Below, piece by piece: positions 1-8,616 of a DNA stretch of 64,000 bases. The stretch is from an uncultured Bdellovibrionales bacterium. Lineage in GTDB: Bacteria; Bdellovibrionota; Bdellovibrionia; Bdellovibrionales; Bdellovibrionaceae. Under the pieces are notes generated by a model. The model searched no databases. It saw only the letters and a list, made by a program, of their open reading frames with translations, and had not been told where the DNA came from. Position numbers and translations under genes: made by a program. Each line of letters opens with the position of its first letter. Positions within the stretch are counted from its first letter, which is position 1. The stretch is from assembly GCA_903926205.1 (NCBI GenBank), contig CAIYID010000025.1, forward strand, positions 1 to 64,000, given 5' to 3'.

Positions 1-113
1 ACCAAACTTTGAAAAGCCGGCTTATTTACTGGCAATACTGCCCGATTAATAATTTTATAATTGTCAGCCTGACAGAGCGTTGTCATCATAAGAACGATTT
101 GCACTAAAATCAT
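1..113 (-). CDS. N-terminus of a secreted protein (cut by window edge)
   Basis: An open frame runs from an ATG at 113 off the left edge with no stop (37 codons visible). A run of six G lies about five bases before the ATG and can serve as ribosome binding site. The first residues are hydrophobic (MILVQIVLMMTTLCQA), which looks like a short signal peptide with cleavage after the Ala at about residue 16. Nothing after that (start DNYKIINRAVLP) is recognised. Function unknown. Confidence 0.55.
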   Translation of the reverse strand, partial: MILVQIVLMMTTLCQADNYKIINRAVLPVNKPAFQSL

Positions 114-274
114 TTTTCCCCCTATAGTTCACATATTTCAACTAGTTCGCAGCTAGGACCTATAGTGGGTTCATTGATTTTTTTCAAAATAAATCTCTTT
201 ATAGAGAAAGGCTAAAAAGAAATTTAGGAAATTTGTTCCAAATTTGAACAAAAAGGCGCCAAAACTTGCACCCA

Positions 275-300
275 AGGTCTCCACCTAACGATGGAGACCT
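275..300. terminator. 9-bp perfect hairpin downstream of the DUF3443 gene
   Basis: AGGTCTCCA at 275-283 pairs perfectly with TGGAGACCT at 292-300 across an eight-base loop. It lies about 50 bases past the stop of the minus-strand gene ending at 347, where a terminator would sit. No clear T-run follows on either strand, so an intrinsic terminator is only possible. A second, weaker 5-bp pair (GGTCT/AGACC type) lies closer to the stop codon. Confidence 0.35.
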
Positions 301-346
301 GTGTTATATTCGTTTTGGTGGTCTTTTAAAAAGGCTGACCAGGTGA

Positions 347-1696
347 TTAATAAGCCCAATAAGGACCAGTCAAGGATTGTGACCCAATAAGTGAGCTTGA
401 TTTTTCAATACCGACATAAACGCTGCGACCGGTGAAAAAGGGAAGACCCCAGATAAATCCAATGGATCCGGAAGGCATCGTCGAAGGAATTGATCCTGCA
501 AGATCACTGAAAGTATTATAAGACGCGGATAATGTATTTGCGCTCGCTACCGTGAAAGACACCGTCTGACTTTTCACTTGCGTTGAATCCATTATTATCG
601 CACTCAAATTTTGTGTTGAGCTTGGGCAATACCAACCAGAGGTGGTCGAACATTTTGGAATATTTGAATCAGGAAAATAGTAAGCATTCGAGCCACTGTC
701 GATGATCGCTTTATAACTCTTTCCATTATATGTGGTGTTTATGATGCCAGTACCAGGGTCAGCCTGAAAGACTGATGGGGATCCTATCTTATTGTTTGTC
801 TGTGTACCAATACCCAAGATCATTTGCCCAGAGACATTTGAAGCTCCCGCTAGTGGCACGGATGAAATTTGAATAATTAAACCATTATTATCAGCAGAAA
901 GTCCTGAAACTGGATTAATCAATTGATTATTTATGTCAATAACAGCACTTGTGCAAGAAGACCCAGAACAAGCAGAATAAATTCCATTACCAGCAGTGCT
1001 GACACAATAGTTACCACAATCTTCTTTCCAAAATTGCACTCCCAAAATTCCATTAAAGCCAGCCGCCATTGCATCTTGAACTCCTCCTGCTCCTGCGGAA
1101 CTTTTGCAACTGGCGCCCAGATCTCCAAAAGTAAAATCGATCACTTCAATCGGAATATTACTAGCAAGATTTTGTCCTAAATAAACGTCAGCTCTCTTGA
1201 TCGGCCCCCACTGATAAGAACCGTCCCCATAGACAGCACAGGTGCCATAAGGACGTCCCGAGGTGTCTTTTACTGAAGGAAAATTTGCGTTCAAGGACGG
1301 AGTGATTGCTCCTGAAAAAATCCTTAATCCCGCACTTCCCGTGTCCAACAATAAATTACTGATCGTCTGACATTGAGTGGTGCCCGGCACACAAATTTTA
1401 ACGGAAACACAAGGCTCATTGACGTAACCGCAGCCGACAGTGATTGCAACAATATTACCTCCACTGTTCCCGCCACTCGACGACCCACTGCTTGATGATC
1501 CACTTGACGAACTGCCACCTGAAGTGCCGCTCGATGAACCGCTACTTGAAGAACCACCACTGGATGAACTCGAGGTTAAAATATTTGAGCCCGCAGCCGC
1601 AGAAGAGCCCGAGGACTGAAAACCTGACTGGCTACAATTTGAATAAACTAAATTGAGAAAAGCAAAGCTGACAAATAAAACAATGTATTTCCTCAT
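347..1696 (-). CDS. DUF3443-family secreted protein with aspartic-protease-like motifs
   Basis: 449 residues: an N-terminal signal sequence (about 1-20), a Cys at 21 that could be a poor lipobox (YSNC), a serine/glycine linker (about 25-80), then a large globular domain. Two motifs stand out: LLLDTGSAGLRI early in the domain and AIIDSGSNAYYF late in it. They match the paired D-[TS]-G sites of pepsin-like folds and the DUF3443 family of unknown function. The domain also has several cysteines, probably in disulfides. It starts 15 bases after the stop of the DUF2844 gene, so the two form an operon. DUF2844 and DUF3443 proteins are known to be encoded side by side in Burkholderia-type genomes. 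Protease activity is inferred only from the motifs. Confidence 0.75.
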   Translation of the reverse strand: MRKYIVLFVSFAFLNLVYSNCSQSGFQSSGSSAAAGSNILTSSSSSGGSSSSGSSSGTSGGSSSSGSSSSGSSSGGNSGGNIVAITVGCGYVNEPCVSVKICVPGTTQCQTISNLLLDTGSAGLRIFSGAITPSLNANFPSVKDTSGRPYGTCAVYGDGSYQWGPIKRADVYLGQNLASNIPIEVIDFTFGDLGASCKSSAGAGGVQDAMAAGFNGILGVQFWKEDCGNYCVSTAGNGIYSACSGSSCTSAVIDINNQLINPVSGLSADNNGLIIQISSVPLAGASNVSGQMILGIGTQTNNKIGSPSVFQADPGTGIINTTYNGKSYKAIIDSGSNAYYFPDSNIPKCSTTSGWYCPSSTQNLSAIIMDSTQVKSQTVSFTVASANTLSASYNTFSDLAGSIPSTMPSGSIGFIWGLPFFTGRSVYVGIEKSSSLIGSQSLTGPYWAY

Positions 1697-1711
1697 CGCG
1701 AGCCTCTCTAT

Positions 1712-2158
1712 TTAGTTCAATGTTGCTAAGTCAAGACCAGCGGGAACCAAAGATGGAATATGAGCAAATCCATTGAGATTTCTCATATGTCCGCCGGAGT
1801 TCACCACTAGTGACCCCGTTCTTACACTCACAGAGCGAACGCCTTTCACTCGAACGATGTTTTCTCTTTCAACTTTATATTCCGTGTAATAAGAACCAAA
1901 AATCACCGACAAATCAGGCGTTTTCATCCCATTCCAGCTCACCGCAAAAACCACACCGTTGGCATCGGCGTACTCTTTCACGGTGGCACCATCGACCGTT
2001 AATTCATGAACGGTATAGGCACTGCTTGCCTGGGTTATTCTTTTGTTACTGACTTTGAGAAAACGACCTTCATTTTCGGTGATCTGAGACACATGCTCAC
2101 CTAAGGTGGCATAAGCAGAAGAAGAGAAAAACACGCATAATAAAAGAATCAGCTTCAT
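1712..2158 (-). CDS. DUF2844-family secreted protein
   Basis: 148 residues from the chosen ATG at 2158; an upstream in-frame ATG at 2176 has no ribosome binding site, while the 2158 start has a G-run just before it and begins a clean signal peptide (MKLILLLCVFFSSSAYA). The mature start ATLGEHV and the central block with EYADANGVVFAVSWNG and PDLSVIFGSYY are the hallmarks of DUF2844, a short secreted domain of unknown role. It is first gene of a two-gene operon with the DUF3443 protein. The conserved pairing suggests that the two act together, possibly as chaperone or substrate and enzyme, but that is conjecture. Confidence 0.75.
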   Translation of the reverse strand: MKLILLLCVFFSSSAYATLGEHVSQITENEGRFLKVSNKRITQASSAYTVHELTVDGATVKEYADANGVVFAVSWNGMKTPDLSVIFGSYYTEYKVERENIVRVKGVRSVSVRTGSLVVNSGGHMRNLNGFAHIPSLVPAGLDLATLN

Positions 2159-2432
2159 CCAGCCCCCCAGCTTCATTTCAGGATAATAGTCTAGTCGGCA
2201 AGAAATATATGTTTCTAAAGAAATTTGAGCCTTTTTATACGTGATTTTAGGCTGCCCAATTCTTTATGAGTCATTCTGAGACAAAGTGACCGTTGAAGGC
2301 CGCAATTTTTGCTCTGTGAAAAAAACCTAGACAGACGAGTTCGCCAGCCGGCCACTTATTTTCGATTTAATAACTAAAATTTGAATGAGAGAGTTGGCCT
2401 CACCCTTGCTCTTAGGTAAGTCACCCCCCCAT

Positions 2433-2475
2433 AGCGACCTGGTACCCCACCCCCCCGCCAGGTCGCTTTTTTTTT
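2433..2475 (+). terminator. strong intrinsic terminator without an upstream CDS
   Basis: AGCGACCTGG at 2433-2442 pairs perfectly with CCAGGTCGCT at 2458-2467; the loop is 15 bases and C-rich, and a run of nine T (2467-2475) follows. The T-run exists only on the plus strand. There is no plus-strand protein gene upstream within the window. Confidence 0.85.
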
Positions 2476-2532
2476 ATCTCAAGCCTTTTCATTTCAGAAA
2501 AAGAGTAAATTTCTGAGGAAAAGGATACACAC

Positions 2533-2569
2533 AAAGCCGGAGGACAAAAACTCCGGCTTTTCTATTTTT
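2533..2569 (+). terminator. second intrinsic terminator before the amidase gene
   Basis: AAAGCCGGAG at 2533-2542 pairs perfectly with CTCCGGCTTT at 2551-2560 over an eight-base loop, followed by TCTATTTTT. It reads as a plus-strand terminator, 60 bases after the first one and 80 bases before the amidase start. Confidence 0.8.
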
Positions 2570-2651
2570 CGTTAGTAGACCTTTTTCTAGGATTCCTGAA
2601 AACCAAAAGTTTGGACTCGTCGGGATTTTACTCAGCCTTTAAAATTAAACC

Positions 2652-3455
2652 ATGTTCTTGGATTTAAAATTTTCAATTTTTTTATTTCATGCTGTCTTGT
2701 TTTTTACTCTTGCTCTCGCGGTGACCGATACTCAGGCGGCGCCATTAAAAATTATGATTGATCCAGGACATGGGGGAGTTGACTCGGGTGCCGTGCACGG
2801 CAAGGCCAAGGAATCAGAGATCGCCTTAAAAGTCAGTCAGCTCTTGAAAGAAAAATTAAACCATAATTCAGAGTTTCTTGCAGATCTGACTCGCAACTCA
2901 GATCGAAATATTAGTCTACAAGATCGAGTTAAACTCGCCGAAAAAAATCACTCAGATCTTTTTCTCAGCATTCATCTTAACTCGAATCCTGACTTGAGAG
3001 CCAAAGGGGTGGAATTGTATTTCCAAAATCACCTTCCGCCGGATGAAGAAATTTTTTTCCTAGCGGCCAATGAAAATAAGTACGAAACTCAGACCGAAAT
3101 CAGCAGTGATGACGAGCCCACAAAAAAAAATGATATCGCGGCCATCATCGAAGACATCAGTCGCAGTCACCGAATGCTGACCAGCCACCGTTTAAGTGTC
3201 GATTTGAAAAAAGCCTGGGAGCTGCCTCATCAACAAAATGTCACGATTCGGCAAGCGCCGTTTTATGTGGTAGCGAAAGCCACCGTTCCTTCCGTCCTCG
3301 TCGAGTTAGGGTTTATTTCCAATCCTAAGGAGGCGGAAAAATTATCCAGTCCCGTCTATCAGGCAGAAATTGCTGAGAAAATCTATCACGGCCTCCTGCT
3401 CTACAAAGAGAACCTGAATCACGGAGTCGCAGTTCCCGTGAGCGAAAAAAACTGA
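2652..3455 (+). CDS. N-acetylmuramoyl-L-alanine amidase (Amidase_3)
   Basis: Periplasmic zinc amidase that cuts the bond between N-acetylmuramic acid and L-alanine in peptidoglycan. 267 residues: signal peptide about 1-29, then the Amidase_3 fold beginning KIMIDPGHGG. Likely zinc ligands are His40 (DPGHGG), Glu56 (KESEIA) and His108 (LSIHLNS); the catalytic Glu is Glu219 in VLVELGFISN. It lacks the N-terminal AMIN targeting domain of AmiC, and about 60 acidic, weakly conserved residues (about 125-185) are inserted before the second half, in the place where regulatory helices occur in AmiB/AmiC. It is the first of a plus-strand run and is 41 bases from rph. Confidence 0.9.
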   Translation: MFLDLKFSIFLFHAVLFFTLALAVTDTQAAPLKIMIDPGHGGVDSGAVHGKAKESEIALKVSQLLKEKLNHNSEFLADLTRNSDRNISLQDRVKLAEKNHSDLFLSIHLNSNPDLRAKGVELYFQNHLPPDEEIFFLAANENKYETQTEISSDDEPTKKNDIAAIIEDISRSHRMLTSHRLSVDLKKAWELPHQQNVTIRQAPFYVVAKATVPSVLVELGFISNPKEAEKLSSPVYQAEIAEKIYHGLLLYKENLNHGVAVPVSEKN

Positions 3456-3496
3456 AAACTCTAGACATTAGCGACTGTGCTCTCTAGATTGAGCCC

Positions 3497-4249
3497 ATGG
3501 AAAAATCGACACAAAAAATTGTTCGTTTTGATGGTCGCAAAAATACAGATTTGCGAAAAGTTATTATCACTCCCAATGTTTCTGACTATGCCGAAGGCAG
3601 CGTGATTGTGGAATTTGGAAAAACTAAAGTTCTCTGCACTGCGAGCTACGACGGCCCCGTCCCCCCCTGGCTTAAGGGGAGCGGCAAAGGCTGGGTCACC
3701 GCTGAGTACGGAATGCTTCCACGCTCAACTCACCAACGTATCAAGCGTGACAAAGCAGCTAATTCTGGCCGTTCACAAGAGATTTCCCGATTGATCGGTC
3801 GAAGTCTGCGCGCTGGAGTGGATTTGCGCAAACTTGGCGAAAAGCAAATCACCGTGGACTGTGATGTTTTACATGCCGATGGTGGAACACGAACTGCCGC
3901 CGTCACAGGTGGCTTTGTGGCCTTGGCCTTGGCTCTGAAAAAATTAATTGATGTGAGTGAAATCAAAGATCTTTCACTCAGCCATTATGTTTCGGCGATC
4001 AGCGTAGGACTTCAAGCTAATCTGCCCTTATTGGATCTCAATTATGATGAGGATTCTGGAATTGGCACTGATATGAATTTCGTGATGACCGACGAAGGTA
4101 AGTTCATTGAAATGCAAGGGACCGCAGAGCACACTCCTTTTGGAAAATCAGATCTTATGAATATGATCGAAGTCGCCGAAAGCGGCTGCAAAACTTTGTT
4201 CCAAATTCAATCGGAAATCATTGGCGGATTCTTTCCTTTAAAAAAGTAA
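3497..4249 (+). CDS. rph: ribonuclease PH
   Basis: Phosphate-dependent 3'-5' exoribonuclease that trims tRNA 3' ends. 250 residues against a usual 238-245. Family blocks are clear: RFDGRKNTDLRKV at the start, GKTKVLCTAS, GWVTAEYGMLPRSTHQR, RSQEISRLIGRSLRAG, the catalytic-core DCDVLHADGGTRTAAVTG and the late GTAEHTPFGKSDL. The C-terminus (IIGGFFPLKK) is short. It is followed after 21 bases by rdgB, the classic rph-rdgB neighbour, so the two are very likely cotranscribed. Confidence 0.97.
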   Translation: MEKSTQKIVRFDGRKNTDLRKVIITPNVSDYAEGSVIVEFGKTKVLCTASYDGPVPPWLKGSGKGWVTAEYGMLPRSTHQRIKRDKAANSGRSQEISRLIGRSLRAGVDLRKLGEKQITVDCDVLHADGGTRTAAVTGGFVALALALKKLIDVSEIKDLSLSHYVSAISVGLQANLPLLDLNYDEDSGIGTDMNFVMTDEGKFIEMQGTAEHTPFGKSDLMNMIEVAESGCKTLFQIQSEIIGGFFPLKK

Positions 4250-4270
4250 CCAGCTTCCAGCGAAAGGAAA

Positions 4271-4882
4271 ATGAGAATGGAAATTTGGATTGGCACTACA
4301 AATAAAGGGAAACTCGCAGAAATGCGCCCGTTGCTTGAAAAGGCATTTCCTGAGTTGGTGGTTCATTCAATTGAGGAACTTCCACATTATTCTCAGCCTC
4401 CTGAAGACGGAAAAACTTTTCTTGATAATGCTCGAATTAAGGCTCGCAGTGTAAAAGTAATGAAACCCGGCGTTTGGGTGCTTGCCGAGGATTCAGGCCT
4501 CGAGGTCGAAGGCTTGGGCGGCTTGCCGGGAATTCACTCCGCTCGCTATGCAGGTCCCCATGCGCGAGACTCAGAGAATGTTGCTAAGTTGTTGAAAATG
4601 TTACAAATTAGATCAGTCGCCAACCGCAATGCCCGATTTCTTTGCACCATGGTGGCCTTTGATCCTCAAGGAAATGAGCATATTTTTACCGGTGAACTCA
4701 AAGGTGTGATTGGCAAAAATCCTGTCGGTCAGATGGGATTTGGATATGATCCAGTATTTGTGCCACTTGGAGAAACAAAATCCATGGCAGAGCTCGGGCC
4801 TGCGTTCAAAAATAAGCACTCGCACCGTGCTCAGGCCACCTTGATATTAATAGATAAAATACTCAGTCAAAATAAGCTCTGA
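4271..4882 (+). CDS. rdgB: XTP/dITP pyrophosphatase (HAM1/RdgB)
   Basis: House-cleaning enzyme that hydrolyses XTP, ITP and dITP to monophosphates and keeps deaminated purines out of nucleic acid. 203 residues, typical length. Motifs: IGTTNKGKLAEM (substrate-binding N-terminus), DGKTFLDNARIKA, LAEDSGLEVEGL (catalytic Asp), LPGIHSARYAG, GFGYDPVFVP and the closing FKNKHSHRAQA. AAAGGA lies four bases before the chosen ATG; an internal ATG two codons on is a possible alternative. Second gene of the rph-rdgB pair; 97 bases separate its stop from the GTG of prs, and a weak CCTTTTAAAGG palindrome followed by seven T could end the transcript there. Confidence 0.95.
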   Translation: MRMEIWIGTTNKGKLAEMRPLLEKAFPELVVHSIEELPHYSQPPEDGKTFLDNARIKARSVKVMKPGVWVLAEDSGLEVEGLGGLPGIHSARYAGPHARDSENVAKLLKMLQIRSVANRNARFLCTMVAFDPQGNEHIFTGELKGVIGKNPVGQMGFGYDPVFVPLGETKSMAELGPAFKNKHSHRAQATLILIDKILSQNKL

Positions 4883-4991
4883 CAAAGAGCGAAAACTCCT
4901 TTTAAAGGGCCTGTTAATTTTTTTCATCAGACCTTGGCAAATTTAATAAAATCTTTGTCAAAATATTAAGCTTCGGTTAGTGTCCCGGACT

Positions 4992-5936
4992 ATGAATAGC
5001 TTGAAAATTTTCTCCGGTAATTCGAATCCTGCCCTGGCTCGAAAAATTGCAGAAGGCGTTGGCGTTGAGCTAGGTTATTGCCAATTAGGGACTTTTGCCG
5101 ACGGAGAAATCCAAGTCGAAATTCATGAGAGTGTCCGAGGTCAAGACGTCTTCATCATTCAAAGCACTTGTCCTCCTTCGAATCAAAATTACATGGAATT
5201 ATTCATTCTTATCGATGCACTGAAACGAGCCTCAGCACGCTCAATCAACGCTGTCATTCCCTACTTCGGTTATGCTCGTCAGGATCGAAAGGTCGCACCT
5301 CGGGCTCCTATTTCAGCCAAATTAATGGCAGACTTGGTGACCACGGCGGGAGCGACACGGGTCGTGTGCCTGGATTTACACGCGGCTCAAATTCAAGGTT
5401 TCTTTGATGTTCCTGTGGATCATCTGTTTGCCATCCCAACCTTGGCTCGCTCTTGGCGGGAAAAAGTGGGTTACGGTGCTGATTTTGTCGCCGTCAGCCC
5501 TGACGCAGGTGGCGTTGAACGAACTCGAGCCTTTGCCAAACGCATCGAAGCCCCCCTTGCTATTATCGATAAACGACGTTCCGGGCCAAATGAGGCCAAA
5601 GCCTACCATTTAATTGGGGATGTTCAGGGCAAAACGGCCATTATTGTGGATGATATGATCGATACTGCCGGAACTCTTACACAAGCAGTTGACAGCCTTT
5701 ATAAAAATGGTGCAAAACGTGTCTTCGCCGTTGCGACGCACCCGATCTTATCAGGTCCTGCCATCAGTCGTTTGATTGAAAGCAAGATTGAAAAAGTTTG
5801 GGTCACTGACACGATTCCCTTGTCAGCGGCCGCGTCCAATAGTGGAAAAATCGAAGTGGTTTCTGTTGCAAGCTTGCTTGCTGAAGCCATTAAGAGGATC
5901 CACGGCAATGATTCTGTTAGTTCTCTTTTCGATTAG
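4992..5936 (+). CDS. prs: ribose-phosphate pyrophosphokinase
   Basis: Makes 5-phosphoribosyl diphosphate from ribose 5-phosphate and ATP, feeding purine, pyrimidine, histidine and NAD synthesis. 314 residues from the ATG at 4992 (MNSLKIFSGNSNPALA); an in-frame GTG at 4980 adds four residues without family support. Motifs: FADGEIQVEIHESVRGQDVF, the flexible-loop FGYARQDRKVAPRAPISAK, the DLHAAQIQGFF metal site and the PRPP loop AIIVDDMIDTAGTL. It heads a group with rplY, pth and ychF in the order common in proteobacteria. No Shine-Dalgarno sequence is evident. Confidence 0.96.
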   Translation: MNSLKIFSGNSNPALARKIAEGVGVELGYCQLGTFADGEIQVEIHESVRGQDVFIIQSTCPPSNQNYMELFILIDALKRASARSINAVIPYFGYARQDRKVAPRAPISAKLMADLVTTAGATRVVCLDLHAAQIQGFFDVPVDHLFAIPTLARSWREKVGYGADFVAVSPDAGGVERTRAFAKRIEAPLAIIDKRRSGPNEAKAYHLIGDVQGKTAIIVDDMIDTAGTLTQAVDSLYKNGAKRVFAVATHPILSGPAISRLIESKIEKVWVTDTIPLSAAASNSGKIEVVSVASLLAEAIKRIHGNDSVSSLFD

Positions 5937-6015
5937 TCATGATCGTTAAGCACAGCAGTTGAAACCGCCTGCGAAAAAAATAATAGTTAAAGTTAAAAGA
6001 TTGAACGGAGAGATT

Positions 6016-6723
6016 ATGAAAAAATTTGATTTGAATGTTGAACCTCGCCAAACTGGTAAAGGCAACAGCCGCGCTTCTCGCGTGAATCACAAAATTCCTG
6101 CAGTTGTTTATGGCTCTGCAGACAACAAAAACGTTTTGGTTGATGAAAACACATTAGCTAAATTTAACACTCGCGCCTACGAGAACGCTCTTTACAATTT
6201 GAAAAGTGAAGATTCAAAATTGAATGGGGTGGTAGTTCTTTTGAAAGACATTCAAATCCATCCTGTGACTCGTCGTCCAATCCATGCTGATTTATTTGCT
6301 TTGGATTTGAAAAAACCAGTTCGTCTTTCTGTCGAAATTCGCTTCGAAGGAAAACCTATTGGTCTTTCAGAGGGCGGTCTTTTGAATATCGTAAACCGTC
6401 AAATCGAAATCGAATGTCTTCCAACTCAAATTCCAGATTCTTTCAGCCTCGATATTTCTGATTTGGGAGTCGGCGATACTCGTCACGTTTCTGATTTGAA
6501 ATTACCAGCTGGTCTGAAATTAATTTCGAGTCCAGACACAACACTTGCCGTTCTTAATATCTTTGTTGAAGAAGCTGCTGCAGCTCCAACAGCAGCGACC
6601 GAAGCGGCTCCTGCCGCTGGTGCGGCTCCTGCAGCTGGTGCGGCAGCGCCTGCAGCTGGCGCAGCTCCTGCGAAGGCAGCTCCTGCGAAAGATGCAAAAC
6701 CTGCAGTTCCTGCGAAGAAATAA
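6016..6723 (+). CDS. rplY: 50S ribosomal protein L25/Ctc with Ala-rich tail
   Basis: 5S rRNA-binding ribosomal protein of the long Ctc/TL5 type. The start is the ATG at 6016, preceded by GGAGAG; the open frame extends 19 codons upstream but without similarity. Residues 1-95 are the L25 domain (KKFDLNVEPRQTGKGNSRA, VVLLKDIQIHPVTRRPIHAD), 96-185 the TL5/Ctc C-terminal beta domain, and the last 45 or so residues are a low-complexity Ala/Pro/Lys tail that ends PAVPAKK. Such tails are found on Ctc proteins of several lineages and are probably flexible. A strong terminator follows 62 bases after the stop. Confidence 0.95.
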   Translation: MKKFDLNVEPRQTGKGNSRASRVNHKIPAVVYGSADNKNVLVDENTLAKFNTRAYENALYNLKSEDSKLNGVVVLLKDIQIHPVTRRPIHADLFALDLKKPVRLSVEIRFEGKPIGLSEGGLLNIVNRQIEIECLPTQIPDSFSLDISDLGVGDTRHVSDLKLPAGLKLISSPDTTLAVLNIFVEEAAAAPTAATEAAPAAGAAPAAGAAAPAAGAAPAKAAPAKDAKPAVPAKK

Positions 6724-6785
6724 TTCAAAGTTGAAATTAAAGATTTCAAATTAATAATGTCTATTAAATAATATGCATTAAACTA

Positions 6786-6817
6786 AAAGCAGCTGAAAAC
6801 CAGCTGCTTTGTTTTTT
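6786..6817 (+). terminator. intrinsic terminator between rplY and pth
   Basis: AAAGCAGCTG at 6786-6795 pairs perfectly with CAGCTGCTTT at 6801-6810 over the loop AAAAC, followed by G and six T. The T-run ends one base before the GAGGA ribosome binding site of pth (6818-6822), so termination and pth translation signals abut. Confidence 0.85.
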
Positions 6818-6829
6818 GAGGAACTTCAT

Positions 6830-7426
6830 ATGTGGCTGATTGTTGGCCTTGGTAATCCTGGACCAAAATATGCTCTCACCCGACACAATATCGGATTTTT
6901 GGCTGTTGACGTATTTGCGCAAAGTTTAGTGAGCGGAAATTCTGCTTCGGGCATGGCCGCTGGCCAACTCCCATGGAAAGAAGAGCACAAAGCTCATTGT
7001 TGCAAATTGAAAATCGAAGACACGCCAGTGATTTTAGCAAAACCGATGACCTTTATGAATAAGTCTGGAGAGTCTGTTCAGAGCTTACTCCAATTCTACA
7101 AAATTAATCGTGAAAATCTTTTGGTGGTTCAAGATGATATCGATCAAAGCTTTGGCAATATGCGCTTTCACAAAAATCGCGGTCACGGTGGTCATAACGG
7201 AATTCGTAGTATCTCAGAACTTCTCGGTACTCAGGATTACACTCGCTTAAAACTAGGAGTGGGCCGCCCCACTCACCCTGAGATGGAAGTCGCTGACTAC
7301 GTCCTAGGAAAGTTTAGCAGCGAAGAACAAGCTGAACTTGCGACCGTCTTAAACAAAGCCGGAGATGCGATAGAGTCTTTGGTTTTCGATGGGCTCAATA
7401 AAGCCTCGACAAAATTCAATTCCTAA
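6830..7426 (+). CDS. pth: peptidyl-tRNA hydrolase
   Basis: Releases tRNA from prematurely dropped peptidyl-tRNA. 198 residues from the ATG at 6830, which has GAGGA eight bases upstream. Motifs: [20 protein letters not shown] with the catalytic His of the RHN motif, [23 protein letters not shown] and the [12 protein letters not shown] block, where the Asp and His residues complete the active site. The gene lies between rplY and ychF as in many proteobacteria. Read-through of the terminator just upstream, or a promoter overlapping it, must drive it. Confidence 0.96.
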   Translation: MWLIVGLGNPGPKYALTRHNIGFLAVDVFAQSLVSGNSASGMAAGQLPWKEEHKAHCCKLKIEDTPVILAKPMTFMNKSGESVQSLLQFYKINRENLLVVQDDIDQSFGNMRFHKNRGHGGHNGIRSISELLGTQDYTRLKLGVGRPTHPEMEVADYVLGKFSSEEQAELATVLNKAGDAIESLVFDGLNKASTKFNS

Positions 7427-7482
7427 GGATAGATTGCACTCGATTAAAAGAACTCACAAAACTAAATTTTAAGGAGAGCTTT

Positions 7483-8583
7483 ATGGCCTTGCAAGTGGGA
7501 ATCGTCGGACTGCCAAATGTGGGGAAATCGACTTTATTCAACGCCCTCACCTCAGCAAAGGCCGAAGCTGCCAATTATCCTTTTTGTACCATTGATCCGA
7601 ACGTTGGTGTGGTGACTGTTCCTGATCAACGCCAAGACAAAATCACTCAATTTGTAAAACCTCAAAGCGTTGTTCCCACCACCATTGAGTTCGTCGATAT
7701 CGCGGGCCTTGTGAAGGGTGCCAGCCAAGGCGAGGGACTCGGCAATCAATTTTTAAGTCACATTCGCCAGACCGATGCCATTGTGCAAGTGGTGCGCTGC
7801 TTTGATGATCCTAATGTCATTCACGTCTCAGGCAGCGTTGATCCTCTTCGAGATATGGAAATTATTAATACCGAGCTGATGCTTGCTGATTTAGACTCGA
7901 TTGAAAAAAAATATAAAACGGTGGAAAAAACGGCCAAAAATACCACGGACAAAAAATTAAAAATGCAGGCCGAGGTTTTGAAAAAACTTTTAGATACTTT
8001 GGGTAAAGGCTTACCTGCTCGTGCTGTGCCTTTAGATGATAACGAAGAACCTTTTCGTCGAGAGATGCACTTGCTCACCGCTAAACCTGTTTTGTACGCT
8101 TGCAATGTTTCAGAGGCCGATTTTATCAAAGGCGGAAACGACTGGGTCGTCCAAGTAAAAAAACGCGCCGGCGAAGAGGGCAACGGTGTTGTTGTTATTT
8201 GCTCTTCGATGGAAGCGGAAATTGCGCAATTACCAAAAGCGGAACAAAAAGAATTTTTATCTTCACTTGGCACGGACGAATCCGGACTGAATCGCTTGAT
8301 TCATGAAGCTTACCAGCTGCTCGGGCTCTATACTTATTTCACGGCTGGCGTCAAAGAAGTGCGGGCGTGGACAATTCGTAAAGGAACAAAAGCCCCACAA
8401 GCCGCTGGAGTCATTCACACCGATTTCGAAAAAGGCTTTATCCGAGCCGAAACTTATCACTGCGAGGATCTCTTTAAATTGGGAAGCGAACAAGCCGTGA
8501 AAGATGCCGGAAAATACCGCCTCGAAGGAAAAGACTACATCGTTAAAGATGGTGACATTCTTTTCTTCCGCTTTAATGTTTAA
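7483..8583 (+). CDS. ychF: redox-regulated ATPase YchF (OLA1 family)
   Basis: Obg-related P-loop protein that prefers ATP and binds ribosomes. 366 residues (usual 363). G1 [14 protein letters not shown] near the N-terminus, G2/G3 region with [20 protein letters not shown], a coiled-coil insert (about 130-180) and the C-terminal TGS domain with [37 protein letters not shown] sits before the start. It follows pth and converges with the permease genes after 33 bases. Confidence 0.97.
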   Translation: MALQVGIVGLPNVGKSTLFNALTSAKAEAANYPFCTIDPNVGVVTVPDQRQDKITQFVKPQSVVPTTIEFVDIAGLVKGASQGEGLGNQFLSHIRQTDAIVQVVRCFDDPNVIHVSGSVDPLRDMEIINTELMLADLDSIEKKYKTVEKTAKNTTDKKLKMQAEVLKKLLDTLGKGLPARAVPLDDNEEPFRREMHLLTAKPVLYACNVSEADFIKGGNDWVVQVKKRAGEEGNGVVVICSSMEAEIAQLPKAEQKEFLSSLGTDESGLNRLIHEAYQLLGLYTYFTAGVKEVRAWTIRKGTKAPQAAGVIHTDFEKGFIRAETYHCEDLFKLGSEQAVKDAGKYRLEGKDYIVKDGDILFFRFNV

Positions 8584-8616
8584 TTGGCAGGAGTGTAGAA
8601 TTTTTTCGCTAGATGA

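Larger units (their letters stand above)
2177..2651. other. 475-base gap, probable small-RNA locus
   Basis: No plausible protein gene is seen on either strand. The gap separates divergent genes (DUF2844 leftward, amidase rightward), so it must carry both promoters. It also holds two strong intrinsic terminators, both pointing right (2433-2475 and 2533-2569), although no plus-strand gene ends here. The simplest reading is one or two short plus-strand RNAs starting between about 2300 and 2400 and between 2476 and 2530. I could not pick convincing -35/-10 pairs. The minus strand from 2421 to 2457 is very G-rich (two runs of seven G and one of four). Confidence 0.45.

Noticed and set aside
6483-6749. 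Ala-rich open frame antisense to the rplY tail
   Set aside because: A mirror of the repetitive GCN codons of the Ala/Pro tail, not a gene.
7821-8273. 150-codon open frame antisense to ychF
   Set aside because: Lies wholly within a conserved gene; composition is that of a shadow frame.
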